Shown here: one piece after another, positions 43,806 to 52,538 of the stretch
Layout of the letters: each line of letters starts with the position of its first letter
Numbering within the stretch: the first letter of the stretch is position 1
Assembly: GCF_001006305.1 (NCBI RefSeq)
Contig: NZ_LBHJ01000019.1
Span: 248,001-312,000 of the forward strand
Direction of reading: 5' to 3'
DNA: 64,000 bases
From: Silvibacterium bohemicum
GTDB lineage: Bacteria > Acidobacteriota > Terriglobia > Terriglobales > Acidobacteriaceae
The notes under the pieces: generated by a model
Seen by the model: only the letters and a program-made list of their open reading frames with translations
Told to the model about the DNA's origin: nothing
The model's database searches: none
Made by a program: the position numbers and the translations under genes

Positions 43806-45779
43806 ATGACCTTGACTTATGAAGGCCGCTTCGATAGACCTAATTCTATGGGCGACACCAAGACCGTTGGCAACGCGCTCCACCAGGCTCCCTCAGAATC
43901 GACAATTCAGGCGCATGAAACTCGCGGATTGAAGGATCTACTCAGGGATAGCGATTCGTCGTTCGTACCGCTGCTCAAGTCCAAGACGAAGGAAGCACGA
44001 TCGTTCAGCGAGGTTCTCGCACTCAACACTTTGAGGAAAAGAGCGAGCCAGACAAATCTCTGGCCTTCTTCTAAGTCGACTCTGCGACTGGCAATTATTG
44101 GTGGCTGCAGTCTTCGACCGCTGGCTGATCTTATCGAACACTTCACGATCGTTCTTGGCGATGTCAATCTTCAGTTATGGACTGGTGATTATGACAACTA
44201 CATCTCCGAGATAATGGATGAAGACAGCAACTTATACGCATTCAAGCCAGAGTTAGTTTTTGTCCTACCCTCGGAACGCCGCTGCCGCTACACCGGAAGG
44301 CTGGCCGATCCTCTTGCGCTTCAGGAAGCGGAAGCAAATCAGGCAGTCACTGACATTCTCGGCCTCATTGCACAAATCCATGACCGCTCCGGCGCGTCCG
44401 TGGTTGTTGGCAATTTCCGCTTGCCTCCTTATTTCGATCCCGGCGCCATGCGGAATTCCGGACTTAGCTCCGAGTATGCCTTCCGGAAATATGTAAATTA
44501 TCAGATAGGGCTGAACTTACCCGCATACGCGCATATCTGCGATATAGAGTTTCTTGCGAATCGCCTTGGGACTGTGCGCGCTTTTGACGAGCGCACCTGG
44601 TTTGAAAGCAAGCAGCCTTTCTCCACCGATCTGATGGTGGAAGTAGCCAGAGAGTTTGCCCTTCTCGCCGCAAGCCTGAAACGGGCGACCAAGAAAGTCA
44701 TCGTTCTGGATCTGGATAACACGCTTTGGGGTGGCGTGATTGGGGACGATGGCCTGGAAGGCATCGAAATCGGGACTACTTCTCCGCGTGGCGAGGCCTA
44801 TCGCGACTTTCAGCAAACCCTGCTGGAAATCTCCAAACGCGGCGTCTTACTCGCGGTTTGCAGCAAGAATGATCACGACAAGGCCATTGAGCCTTTCCTG
44901 AAGCATCCTGAAATGGTGCTTCGGCTTTCCAATATCGTGAACTTCAAGGCTAACTGGGAGCCTAAGTCGGAAAATATTCGCCAGATAGCGCTCGAGCTTA
45001 ATCTTGGGGTCGACAGCTTTGTCTTCTTCGACGACAACCCTGCGGAAATCGATATTGTCAAACAGTTCGTTCCTGAAGTGGACGCGATCTGGCTGGGCGA
45101 AGATCCTTCCACCTACGCCACCACGCTCAAGGACTGCCGTCACTTTGAAATGCGGTCTGTGACCAAAGAAGACCTGGAGAGAGTTCAGCTCTATCAGCAG
45201 GAGGCGAAGCGCCAGGAGTTGCAGAGCACTGCGACGGACATGGATGCCTATCTCTCGTCCCTGGAGATGACCGCTACGATTTCGGAATTCACTCCAATTG
45301 ACGTGCCCCGCATCACGCAACTCATCAATAAGAGCAATCAATTTAATTTGACGACGCAGCGGCGAACCGAAGTTGAAGTTCGCGCGCTCATCTCAAGCAC
45401 TGACCACGCCAGCTTTACCATCCGGCTTTCCGATCGTTTTGGAGATCACGGTCTGATCGCCATCGTGGTAACGAAGATCGACGGAGCGGAACTGCTGATT
45501 GACACCTGGCTGATGAGCTGCCGGGTATTGAAGCGACAGGTTGAGGAAGCTACGCTGAATGAGATCGTTCGTGTTGCCAAGGAACGCGGCTGCGAACGCA
45601 TCGTCGGGACTTACAAACCGACTGCCAAGAATGGCATGGTTCGCGATCTCTATCCGCGGCTCGGATTTGCTCCGGGAGATCTCGCCGATGAGACTTCTAC
45701 TTATATATTAGATGTAGCGAACTACTCGCCCAGCAAGACCAAAATTCAAGTAGCGGAGCCAGCCGGTGCAACAATCTGA
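43806..45779 (+). CDS. FkbH-like HAD-superfamily acyl-loading protein (module 2)
   Basis: The 657-residue paralogue of the module-1 FkbH protein has an N-terminal extension of about 60 residues. The HAD domain carries DLDNTLWGG near residue 302, the VCSKN cysteine near 353 and FFDDNPAE near 410. A GNAT-like domain forms the C-terminal part (about 480-645), with TNKTN-like INKSNQFNLTT and WLMSCRVLKR. It should load glyceryl, or a similar hydroxyacyl group, onto the carrier protein whose gene overlaps its end by 14 nt. The start ATG follows GGGGGGA. No polyketide genes are near. Confidence 0.87.
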   Translation: MTLTYEGRFDRPNSMGDTKTVGNALHQAPSESTIQAHETRGLKDLLRDSDSSFVPLLKSKTKEARSFSEVLALNTLRKRASQTNLWPSSKSTLRLAIIGGCSLRPLADLIEHFTIVLGDVNLQLWTGDYDNYISEIMDEDSNLYAFKPELVFVLPSERRCRYTGRLADPLALQEAEANQAVTDILGLIAQIHDRSGASVVVGNFRLPPYFDPGAMRNSGLSSEYAFRKYVNYQIGLNLPAYAHICDIEFLANRLGTVRAFDERTWFESKQPFSTDLMVEVAREFALLAASLKRATKKVIVLDLDNTLWGGVIGDDGLEGIEIGTTSPRGEAYRDFQQTLLEISKRGVLLAVCSKNDHDKAIEPFLKHPEMVLRLSNIVNFKANWEPKSENIRQIALELNLGVDSFVFFDDNPAEIDIVKQFVPEVDAIWLGEDPSTYATTLKDCRHFEMRSVTKEDLERVQLYQQEAKRQELQSTATDMDAYLSSLEMTATISEFTPIDVPRITQLINKSNQFNLTTQRRTEVEVRALISSTDHASFTIRLSDRFGDHGLIAIVVTKIDGAELLIDTWLMSCRVLKRQVEEATLNEIVRVAKERGCERIVGTYKPTAKNGMVRDLYPRLGFAPGDLADETSTYILDVANYSPSKTKIQVAEPAGATI

Positions 45780-46011
45780 AGTTCTCGAACGACTGCAGGG
45801 GGTTTTCGATGAGATTTTTCTCGAAAAAGTCGTAGTGACTCCCGAATTAACGGCGAACGATGTATCCGAGTGGGATTCGCTCCTACATGTCTCACTGATT
45901 CTCGCGGTCGAGCAAGAGTTCGGCATCCGTTTTCGTGTAGGCGAAGTAGAAGGCACCAAAAATGTTGGAGAACTCGCCGATCTCATCGCAAAGCGCACGG
46001 AAAAGAAATAA
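45766..46011 (+). CDS. acyl carrier protein (EPS module 2)
   Basis: The 81-residue carrier protein has Ser38 in EWDSLLH as the phosphopantetheine site. It starts with GTG at 45766 inside the fkbH-like gene, so translation is coupled. It is clearly related to the module-1 carrier, and the two share the WDSL core and the KNVGE motif near the C terminus (about residues 66-70). Its likely job is to hold the group loaded by FkbH and present it to the MBOAT at the inner face of the membrane, as DltC does for D-alanine. Confidence 0.9.
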   Translation: MQQSEVLERLQGVFDEIFLEKVVVTPELTANDVSEWDSLLHVSLILAVEQEFGIRFRVGEVEGTKNVGELADLIAKRTEKK

Positions 46012-46054
46012 CTCCGGCCTTGCCTGGCGCCTGAATTCAAAAGAATTCCGAGCG

Positions 46055-46086
46055 CGTAACTGAAAGCGCAAAGATTTTCAGTTACG
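46055..46086 (+). other. hairpin between carrier protein and microprotein genes
   Basis: A perfect 11-bp stem CGTAACTGAAA (46055-46065) and TTTCAGTTACG (46076-46086) has a 10-nt loop. There is no T tract, so full termination is unlikely. It could separate expression of the soluble genes (FkbH, ACP) from the membrane genes that follow. Confidence 0.5.
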
Positions 46087-46126
46087 GACTTGGAATAAGT
46101 GTCTCCCCGTTGCGTTGGAGGATGGT

Positions 46127-46303
46127 ATGGCGAAGTCGCAAGGAAATCCTGAAACCGATAAGAAATCTTCGGGAGCAGCGAGCAGCACGGTAGATACTGC
46201 GGTGTTGGTTCTTGCGGTTATCCTTTGCACTGCTTCCTGCGCGGTTATGCTGATGCTGAATCCGCACTCGCTCGATGTTGGCTCGGTCTATCAGGGATTC
46301 TGA
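46127..46303 (+). CDS. 58-residue membrane microprotein with C-terminal tyrosine motif, DltX-like
   Basis: The ATG at 46127 has GGAGG 6-7 nt upstream. The product has a lysine-containing polar N terminus (1-21), one membrane segment (about 22-44) and a short tail that should face the periplasm by the positive-inside rule. The last six residues are SVYQGF (53-58): tyrosine at position 3, aromatic at the end. DltX, the microprotein of the Dlt system, has the same size, topology and C-terminal tyrosine hexapeptide, which carries the acyl group between DltB and DltD. Here it lies between the carrier protein gene and the SGNH and MBOAT genes. No overall sequence similarity to DltX is claimed. Confidence 0.75.
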   Translation: MAKSQGNPETDKKSSGAASSTVDTAVLVLAVILCTASCAVMLMLNPHSLDVGSVYQGF

Positions 46304-46506
46304 TCTGATTTTTTCTCACCGCGGCGCACTGTCGGCAGGCTGTTTCGATCAAAATCTGCTGAGCAGGCCTTGAGTCGATGTTGCAGCGGCTTCGAAAGTG
46401 ATTGGCTGAGCTCCTGGCTGGAGCGGCAAAGCATTTCGTTTCGTTGCTTGCTGAAGACTGCCCAAAGAATCGCTCTATCTGACACGAAAGGAACCGGCAA
46501 GGTCTG

Positions 46507-47568
46507 ATGTATCCAGCATTCCGTTCCAACAGATCTGCACTCGCGTTTTGCCTGCTCCTGATATTTCTGCTGGCTCTGCCCGTCATCTTATCCTGGATGC
46601 CGCCTGTGTCTGATGAGCAGGATTTCATCAGCATGTCGAATCAGGTGGGTCCCATCGGCTGGGACGCGCAACAAGTCTATGAGGACCCCAAAGACGCGGA
46701 TGTCGTGTTTCTGGGCAGCTCCCGGATTATGGAGGGAGTTCGTGCGGACCTCGTCGAGAAATCATTCAGCGCACGCCTTGGCCGTCCGGCCCATGTGGCG
46801 ATGCTCGCGTTGAATTGGCCGGGAGAAGATCTCCACTACTACATGCTGCGGGACTATCTTCAGCATCATCATGCAGCGCTCATCGTTTGGAATCTTCCCC
46901 AGCCCGGCTCATTTACGAACGAGCCTCATGTGCAGTCGTCTCACTGGATCAGATTCGATCGCAACGACAATACCTTGAGCAGTTTGCCCGTTCGCGATCG
47001 ATTGAGTCTTTATTCGGAGATGGTATTTGGCGCTCCGAGAGCGCTGCTCGCGAAGATCAGGCCCAATCTCATCGGCGACGATGAAAAGACGTTTGCCGCC
47101 TACGGAAGATACAAGAACGAAGATCCGGAACGCAGGCTAGGCTATTACGGCACGCCTTTCGTGCAGGATAGTATGCCCGTGCCTTCGATCGGAGACGGGG
47201 CTCTGATATCCGTTAGCTCTCCTGCTCTTGATAATGCCGGTCCCTATCCCGAGCCGTATCAACTCCATTACATCCAAGCGATCGTAGACCTCGCCAAACA
47301 GCATGGTTCGAAGCTGGTCTTTCTCCATCTTCCGACAGTAGAAGAATTCGGTGACACCACGCTTCCTGAGATCGCATCCTGGTCGCAGGTGATGGGACCG
47401 AACTACAGCATGATCGGAGTTCCGGGAGATGTGCTATTTGCTGGAGTGACTCGCGAGAGACTGCCGAATTTCTTTGCCAACCACAACCACTTCAATCGAA
47501 ATGGCTCGACGTGGTTTACGGAGACGATAACGCCCGCGCTCCTGAAGGCTTACAGCTTGAACCAGTGA
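46507..47568 (+). CDS. SGNH-type acyltransferase partner of MBOAT (module 2)
   Basis: The 353-residue protein has an N-terminal membrane anchor (about 12-30) and a periplasmic domain. VVFLGSSRIMEG (about 66-77) holds the candidate nucleophile Ser71/Ser72. LNWPGEDL follows near 100, and NHNHFN (325-330) replaces the DxxH motif. This pattern is that of DltD/AlgJ-like proteins and not of free esterases. It should take the acyl group from the microprotein tyrosine and pass it to the polymer. It is only distantly similar to the module-1 SGNH protein. Confidence 0.78.
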   Translation: MYPAFRSNRSALAFCLLLIFLLALPVILSWMPPVSDEQDFISMSNQVGPIGWDAQQVYEDPKDADVVFLGSSRIMEGVRADLVEKSFSARLGRPAHVAMLALNWPGEDLHYYMLRDYLQHHHAALIVWNLPQPGSFTNEPHVQSSHWIRFDRNDNTLSSLPVRDRLSLYSEMVFGAPRALLAKIRPNLIGDDEKTFAAYGRYKNEDPERRLGYYGTPFVQDSMPVPSIGDGALISVSSPALDNAGPYPEPYQLHYIQAIVDLAKQHGSKLVFLHLPTVEEFGDTTLPEIASWSQVMGPNYSMIGVPGDVLFAGVTRERLPNFFANHNHFNRNGSTWFTETITPALLKAYSLNQ

Positions 47569-47598
47569 CATCGTTTTCGCTATTGGAGTGATGGCCGG

Positions 47599-47641
47599 CT
47601 CAGGGAAATAAGTCCCTGAGTGTATCGAAAGCCTTCGATAC
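47599..47641 (+). other. tandem hairpins between SGNH and MBOAT genes
   Basis: Two perfect 8-bp hairpins lie side by side: CTCAGGGA/TCCCTGAG (47599-47620) and GTATCGAA/TTCGATAC (47622-47641). A T-rich run (TGTTCTTTT) follows. They may cause partial termination, tuning the MBOAT level, or protect the upstream RNA. Confidence 0.55.
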
Positions 47642-47696
47642 TGCTGTTCTTTTACATATTTCCTGGCTTTGCCTGTTTCGATTTTCGGGGGAAGAA

Positions 47697-48971
47697 ATGC
47701 TTTCTCGCAACGCGCCGTTAGCCACCTTGCTTTTTACTTTCGCCGCATATCCCATTGCCGCATGGCTGGTGCTGCGTTTTGTGCGCGGGGGTTTGAAAAC
47801 GTGGTTGTTCGCGCTTCTGAACGTGGTGGGGGCTTATGTTGCATGTCTCGCGGCGCTGATCGATAACAGAACCGCGATGAAACCGCTACTCCTGAAGACC
47901 GTAGGCGCCGCATTTCTGGTTTACTTCCTTCTGGTGCTGGTCAACTACTGGCTGCTGAAGCGGACGAAAAACGGTACCGAGACGTGGGGAACCGTCGCAC
48001 TTTGGTTCCCGATCGCGATCCTCATCGTGATCAAATATGTTCCGATTCTCGACTCTTCGTTTGCGCCGGCATTGCATGCCGTCCTTTTAAATCATGTAGC
48101 TGCGCTCTTTCTTGGCCTCTCCTATTTGACTTTTCGCCTTTGCCACCTCGTTCAGGAGGTGCGGAACGACTTAGTCGAGATGCCGACATTGTCGGAATAT
48201 CTTTCTTTTGCGTTTTTCGTTCCGACATTGTCGATAGGGCCGATCAGCCCATACAGCCGATATATCGCTTCCTATCGGGATCCAATTCAGGATCCTGCCG
48301 TTAAGCGCAGAGCGCTGCTCAGAGTTCTTGTCGGTCTAACTAAGTATCTATTCCTCTCGTCTCTGTTGAGCCAATACACTTATTCGGGTCTCTTGCTTGA
48401 CGGACACCCCCATCACAGGATCGATCTGCTCGTCGCGCTCTTCGGCTACACGCTCTATCTGTACTGCAATTTCTCGGGCTTCTGTGACATGGTCGTGGGC
48501 ATGTCAGGTCTTCTCGGCATCGACGTGATGGAGAACTTCAACGTCCCATTCTCGGCGCGAAATCTTCAGGAGTTTTGGAACAGGTGGCACATCTCGCTGT
48601 CGACATGGCTGCGGGATATGATGTTCACCCCCATGGTCAAAATGCTGGTGAGGATCTTCGGTCCCAAGAGCGCCAACAACGCTATCGCCTTCTCGATCTG
48701 CGCTGTTTTCGTAGTTATCGGCGTCTGGCACGGGGTCGGCATCAACTTCGCCCTGTTTGGACTTTTCCACGGCATAGGCTTAGCCAGCGTCCACTACTAC
48801 GGCATATTCATCAAGAAGCGCCTGGGCAAACAGGGCTTTCTCGCATACCGCGAAAACCGCGTGATCGGCGCCGTCGGCACGGCTCTAACCTTCACTTATT
48901 TCTCCCTGTCCCTCTTTCTCTTTGCAAATAGCTGGGAGAATATGCACCAGATATTCAAGGTGCTCGTTTAG
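47697..48971 (+). CDS. MBOAT family O-acyltransferase (module 2)
   Basis: The 424-residue multi-pass protein has NRWH at 295-298, LSTWLRDMMFTP just after, and the catalytic His345 in GVWHG. GGGGGAAG lies before the ATG. Its C terminus ends HQIFKVLV without a tyrosine hexapeptide, unlike the module-1 MBOAT. This matches the presence of a separate microprotein in the same operon. The role inferred is transfer of the carrier-bound acyl group across the membrane to that microprotein. Confidence 0.88.
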   Translation: MLSRNAPLATLLFTFAAYPIAAWLVLRFVRGGLKTWLFALLNVVGAYVACLAALIDNRTAMKPLLLKTVGAAFLVYFLLVLVNYWLLKRTKNGTETWGTVALWFPIAILIVIKYVPILDSSFAPALHAVLLNHVAALFLGLSYLTFRLCHLVQEVRNDLVEMPTLSEYLSFAFFVPTLSIGPISPYSRYIASYRDPIQDPAVKRRALLRVLVGLTKYLFLSSLLSQYTYSGLLLDGHPHHRIDLLVALFGYTLYLYCNFSGFCDMVVGMSGLLGIDVMENFNVPFSARNLQEFWNRWHISLSTWLRDMMFTPMVKMLVRIFGPKSANNAIAFSICAVFVVIGVWHGVGINFALFGLFHGIGLASVHYYGIFIKKRLGKQGFLAYRENRVIGAVGTALTFTYFSLSLFLFANSWENMHQIFKVLV

Positions 48972-49896
48972 GGCCGTCGACCGAGCCTGACTGACCGGAA
49001 AATTGAGCGCCTGGAACACGGCTCGGCCCCATTTCAGCTGAAGTGGGGCCGAGTCGCGTTGGCCCATTGTCGCAACCGTTCGACTTCAATACCAATTCAT
49101 GTCACCGGCATCAGCCGGTAGGATCGTGCTGCCCCAATAACTGTGCGTGCAAGCTGTTGCTTATCCGTCGAGGGCATGTGAGTATCCCCTGTTCGGATTC
49201 GATCTCGGACTGAGGTTCGCTCATGATGCCGGAGATTCAGATGCTGCCGACATTCGCCGTGTAAGTCGATCCTGCAGGCCGTTGGATGTCAATTGGGTTT
49301 CACCCCACCAAACCCTCGCACCGAACCCGGATGAGGTTGTTGAATTTCCATCCCCCTCAGCACAATAAATAACACGTCTCCGAGTTACTAACTTATAGGA
49401 AGATATAACTTATATCTCTTTTTAAGTTATTAACTCAGCTCTTAACTTAGTTCCGGAAATGATCGGCGATTTTCCTCGAATTCATTACTCCCGCCTGCGC
49501 GAGAAATGCGTTCAAGCGTGTCTTGAGGCAAATTACTGCGCTTTCGAGATCAACGATTTCAATTGAATTGAAGCGGTTACGTGCTTCTACACGTTTCAAA
49601 ATACATGCGCTCTATAAGAAAAGCGCGTTCGGGGTTGCCTGAACAAAACCAATTCTCATGCACCGAATGCATTCAGAATTTCAGTGTGTCAAAAAATCCA
49701 ACCTCCCCAGAAATGGTTATCACTTTAGTAATCTTGAATAAGTCAATATGTGCGCTAAAGTAATTCACGTAACTATTACTTAAGAAGGCACCATGGAGTG
49801 CCTCTTTGCTTTGCAGGTTGTTGCTCCCACGGCATCCGCCATTCTTTTTGACCCGTTTGCGTTTTCTTTTTTTGCATGCAAAGGAGCAACGCTACA
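48972..49896. other. 925-nt intergenic region with clustered palindromes
   Basis: After a hairpin at 49022-49053 the region carries an AT-rich block. It contains AGTTA-C-TAACT (49383-49393), AGATATA-ACT-TATATCT (49401-49417) and AGTTA-T-TAACT (49425-49435). The two AGTTANTAACT sites are 42 nt apart, about four helical turns. Short open frames at 49147-49368 and 49581-49763 lack ribosome sites and family features. I see no RNA gene. The promoter of the Ig-like gene should lie at the right end. Confidence 0.45.
49022..49053 (+). terminator. strong hairpin downstream of module 2
   Basis: A stem with 13 of 14 pairs (49022-49035 and 49040-49053) closes an AGCT loop, 50 nt after the MBOAT stop. 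It is GC-rich but lacks a T tract, so termination strength is uncertain. Confidence 0.6.
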
Positions 49897-50985
49897 GTGA
49901 ATAGCCGTCATATTGCCTCATCATTTCTTGCCACGGTCGTGACATCCGCTGATCGGGCTTTCCGTCATGATCACGATTTCGGATGTTTCAATACCGTTTC
50001 GCCGCCTCTCAAAAATCGTTCCCGGAAGCACGCTCAAGCACTTCTTTTCATTGGCTTCGGTCTTCTACTTACGGGCTACGGAATGATTAGCCCGCGAACT
50101 GCGGCCGCCGCAAGTGCTTCTGGAGCCACCTCCGGCAGCGCATCCGGCATTTCAGTCGCGGTTTCGCCGAGTGCCGTCAACCTCATGCCCGGCCAGAGCC
50201 AGCAACTGGTGGCGACGGAAACCGGCTCATCGGATAATGAAGTCATCTGGGAGGTCAATGGAGTCCAAGGAGGCAGCTCGGCGGCAGGAACGGTATCCGC
50301 AACGGGCCTTTATCAGGCTCCCTCCGCAGTTCCCACCGGTGGCGCCGTGAGCGTTACCGCGGTTAGCGTCGACGACAATACGCAGAGTGCAACGGCCGTT
50401 ATATCCATCGCCGATAACGTCACTATTAATCCTCTGTCGGCCGGCATCACAAGCGGCGCGACCCAGCAATTCACCGCAACTCTCAACGGATCGGCCAGTA
50501 CGGCGGTCACCTGGAGTGTGGCCGGAGTTACAGGCGGAGGCGCAGCTACGGGAACGATTTCGACTACGGGGCTTTATACAGCGCCGTCGACGGTTCCTAG
50601 CTCCACTGTAACGGTGACGGCCGTCGATGCTTCGGATAGTCTTGCCTCCGCATCGGCTCAGATCACCGTTACGGAAAACCCCGCGATTGCCTCGGCCCAA
50701 AACGGGTGGCTGGCTGGCGCGGCACAGGCCGCATTGAATTACGGCTGCACCTCGGTCGCAGTTCAGCAACAACCGACAGAAACGGTGACCCAGGCCATTA
50801 GTCTCTTCGTTCAAACAGCTCAGGAAGGAAGCTGCCTGGTCCTTTCCCCTATCTCCACGAATGTCTCGACACAGACTTACTCCTACGCGTGGGGCGGGAA
50901 CGTCAACGGAATTGACATCTGGTACATGTCCGACGTTAACGAAATGCGGATATGGAACGGTGTCGACGTTACGGGCCAGCCATGA
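49897..50985 (+). CDS. exported protein with Ig-like (BIG2-type) repeats
   Basis: I use the GTG at 49897, 10 nt after AAGGAG. The ATG at 49876 has no ribosome site. The 362-residue product has a long N region and a signal or anchor segment (about 48-72), then two Ig-like repeats (about 85-175 and 175-260) with the recurring GTISTTGLYTAPS-type element. A C-terminal region of about 95 residues with three cysteines and many aromatics follows. Repeats like these occur in secreted adhesins and carbohydrate-active proteins. The C-terminal part is not recognised. It precedes a beta-helix gene by 62 nt. Confidence 0.75.
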   Translation: MNSRHIASSFLATVVTSADRAFRHDHDFGCFNTVSPPLKNRSRKHAQALLFIGFGLLLTGYGMISPRTAAAASASGATSGSASGISVAVSPSAVNLMPGQSQQLVATETGSSDNEVIWEVNGVQGGSSAAGTVSATGLYQAPSAVPTGGAVSVTAVSVDDNTQSATAVISIADNVTINPLSAGITSGATQQFTATLNGSASTAVTWSVAGVTGGGAATGTISTTGLYTAPSTVPSSTVTVTAVDASDSLASASAQITVTENPAIASAQNGWLAGAAQAALNYGCTSVAVQQQPTETVTQAISLFVQTAQEGSCLVLSPISTNVSTQTYSYAWGGNVNGIDIWYMSDVNEMRIWNGVDVTGQP

Positions 50986-51047
50986 TTACCGGCGCATCTG
51001 ATGTTCATGTCGTCCCTAACTTTTGGAGAGATACCAGGCGGAGTTAT

Positions 51048-52487
51048 ATGAAAATACTTGTCTCACGGATTTATGCATTCTTTGCTTTGTCGGCCTGCTT
51101 TGCAACTGGCTCCATCTCACTGGCGCAATCCACCGCACCTGTAACCGTGCAGCTCTCACCGGGCAGCAATGTTCAGGCCGCAGTGAGTGCGGCGCCCCCC
51201 GGCTCAACCTTTAAGTTCGCTGCCGGTGTTTACCGCATGCAGAGTGTCGTGCCCCTGGCAGGCGATATTTTCAAGGGGAAGCTCGGAGTGATTTTCAACG
51301 GCTCGCAGGTTTTGACCTTCCAGCTCGATCCTGCGGGAAGCGGTTATTGGGTTGCGAGCGCAACTGCGAGTACCGCGCAATCCGGCACTTGCACAACCGG
51401 CTTTCCTTTGTGCGGATACACCCAGGATTTATTCATCAACTCCAAACTGCAAACCCCGGCGAGCACGAATACTGGACTGCAACCGGGGACCTGGTATTTC
51501 GACCGCGTAAATAACTTAGTTTATCTTCCAGCCAATCCTACCGGGCAGACGGTTGAATTGGGCATGAGTCAATATGCGTTTTATGGGAGCGCCCCAAATG
51601 TGCAGGTTCAAAACATAGTGGTCCAGGAGTATGCCAATCTCGCGCAAACCGGCGCTGTTGGCGGAGATACATGGACCGATGGATTGGGGTCGGGGTGGAT
51701 CGTCACCGGCGTGGAGGCCAAGTGGAATCATGGAGGAGGGATCGTTCTCGGAACGAATTCTCAGATCATGAATTCGTTTATTCATCACAATGGGCAGATA
51801 GGAATTAAACTCTTCGGAACCAGCTCCGTGGCCGCCAGCAATGAAATATCGTGGAATAACTACGCTAACTATGCAACCAATTGGGAAGCTGGCGGTAGTA
51901 AGTTCTCAACTACGACGAATCTCACGGTGCAATTCAATTACGTTCACGATAACAACGGAAATGGATTGTGGACCGATATCAACAACACAGGAACCTTGTA
52001 CCAGAACAACACGGTGCTGCATAACCTGGGCTCTGGCATCGTTCATGAGATCAGCTACACGGCAACGATCAAGAACAATGTGGTGAAAGGCAACGGCTAC
52101 GGCCCAACGGTATGGTTGTGGAATGCCCAGATCGCAATCCTGAACTCCCCCAACGTCAATGTCTTCGACAATACTGTCGAAGTGCCGAACGGGGCGGGAA
52201 ATGGGATCGCCGTGATTAATCAAAATCGTGGCACAGGCACCCTGGGACCGTGGGTGGCAACAAACGATGCCGTACACAACAATGTCATAACCTATCTCGG
52301 TCCGGGAGGGGCATCGGGGCTTGCGGATGATACAGGCGGAACCTCCGCGGTCGGTGATCAGTTCGACTACGATCGCTACATCCTGGCCAATGGCGGAACA
52401 AACCATTGGTACTGGCTCACAACATCGATGAACTGGAGCGCATTACAGGCGGCAGGGCACGAACAGCACGGAACCTGCTGCCAGTGA
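51048..52487 (+). CDS. secreted right-handed beta-helix protein, pectate-lyase-like fold
   Basis: The ATG at 51048 follows GGAG. Residues upstream in frame (from 50952) overlap the previous gene. The 479-residue protein has a signal peptide (about 1-28), a SNVQAAVSAAPPGSTFKFAAG start typical of parallel beta-helix enzymes (quoted only in part: AAVSAAPPGSTFKF) and many Asn-rich coils (for example FNYVHDNNGNGLWTD and NNTVLHNLGSGI). No lyase or epimerase active site can be named. Its position after module 2 suggests it cuts or edits the EPS made here. Pectin or another plant glycan is the alternative target. Confidence 0.78.
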   Translation: MKILVSRIYAFFALSACFATGSISLAQSTAPVTVQLSPGSNVQAAVSAAPPGSTFKFAAGVYRMQSVVPLAGDIFKGKLGVIFNGSQVLTFQLDPAGSGYWVASATASTAQSGTCTTGFPLCGYTQDLFINSKLQTPASTNTGLQPGTWYFDRVNNLVYLPANPTGQTVELGMSQYAFYGSAPNVQVQNIVVQEYANLAQTGAVGGDTWTDGLGSGWIVTGVEAKWNHGGGIVLGTNSQIMNSFIHHNGQIGIKLFGTSSVAASNEISWNNYANYATNWEAGGSKFSTTTNLTVQFNYVHDNNGNGLWTDINNTGTLYQNNTVLHNLGSGIVHEISYTATIKNNVVKGNGYGPTVWLWNAQIAILNSPNVNVFDNTVEVPNGAGNGIAVINQNRGTGTLGPWVATNDAVHNNVITYLGPGGASGLADDTGGTSAVGDQFDYDRYILANGGTNHWYWLTTSMNWSALQAAGHEQHGTCCQ

Positions 52488-52505
52488 TTCTCGCTTAATC
52501 CCAAC

Positions 52506-52538
52506 CATTCTGGTGCAGCTTAAGGCTGCACCAGAATG
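52506..52538 (+). terminator. perfect hairpin after the beta-helix gene
   Basis: A 14-bp perfect stem (52506-52519 with 52525-52538) and a 5-nt loop TTAAG lie 18 nt after the stop. A C-rich run follows instead of T residues. Confidence 0.65.

Noticed and set aside
49147-49763. Short open frames in the intergenic region after module 2
   Set aside because: There are no ribosome sites, no signal or membrane segments, and biased composition. Listed as non-coding.
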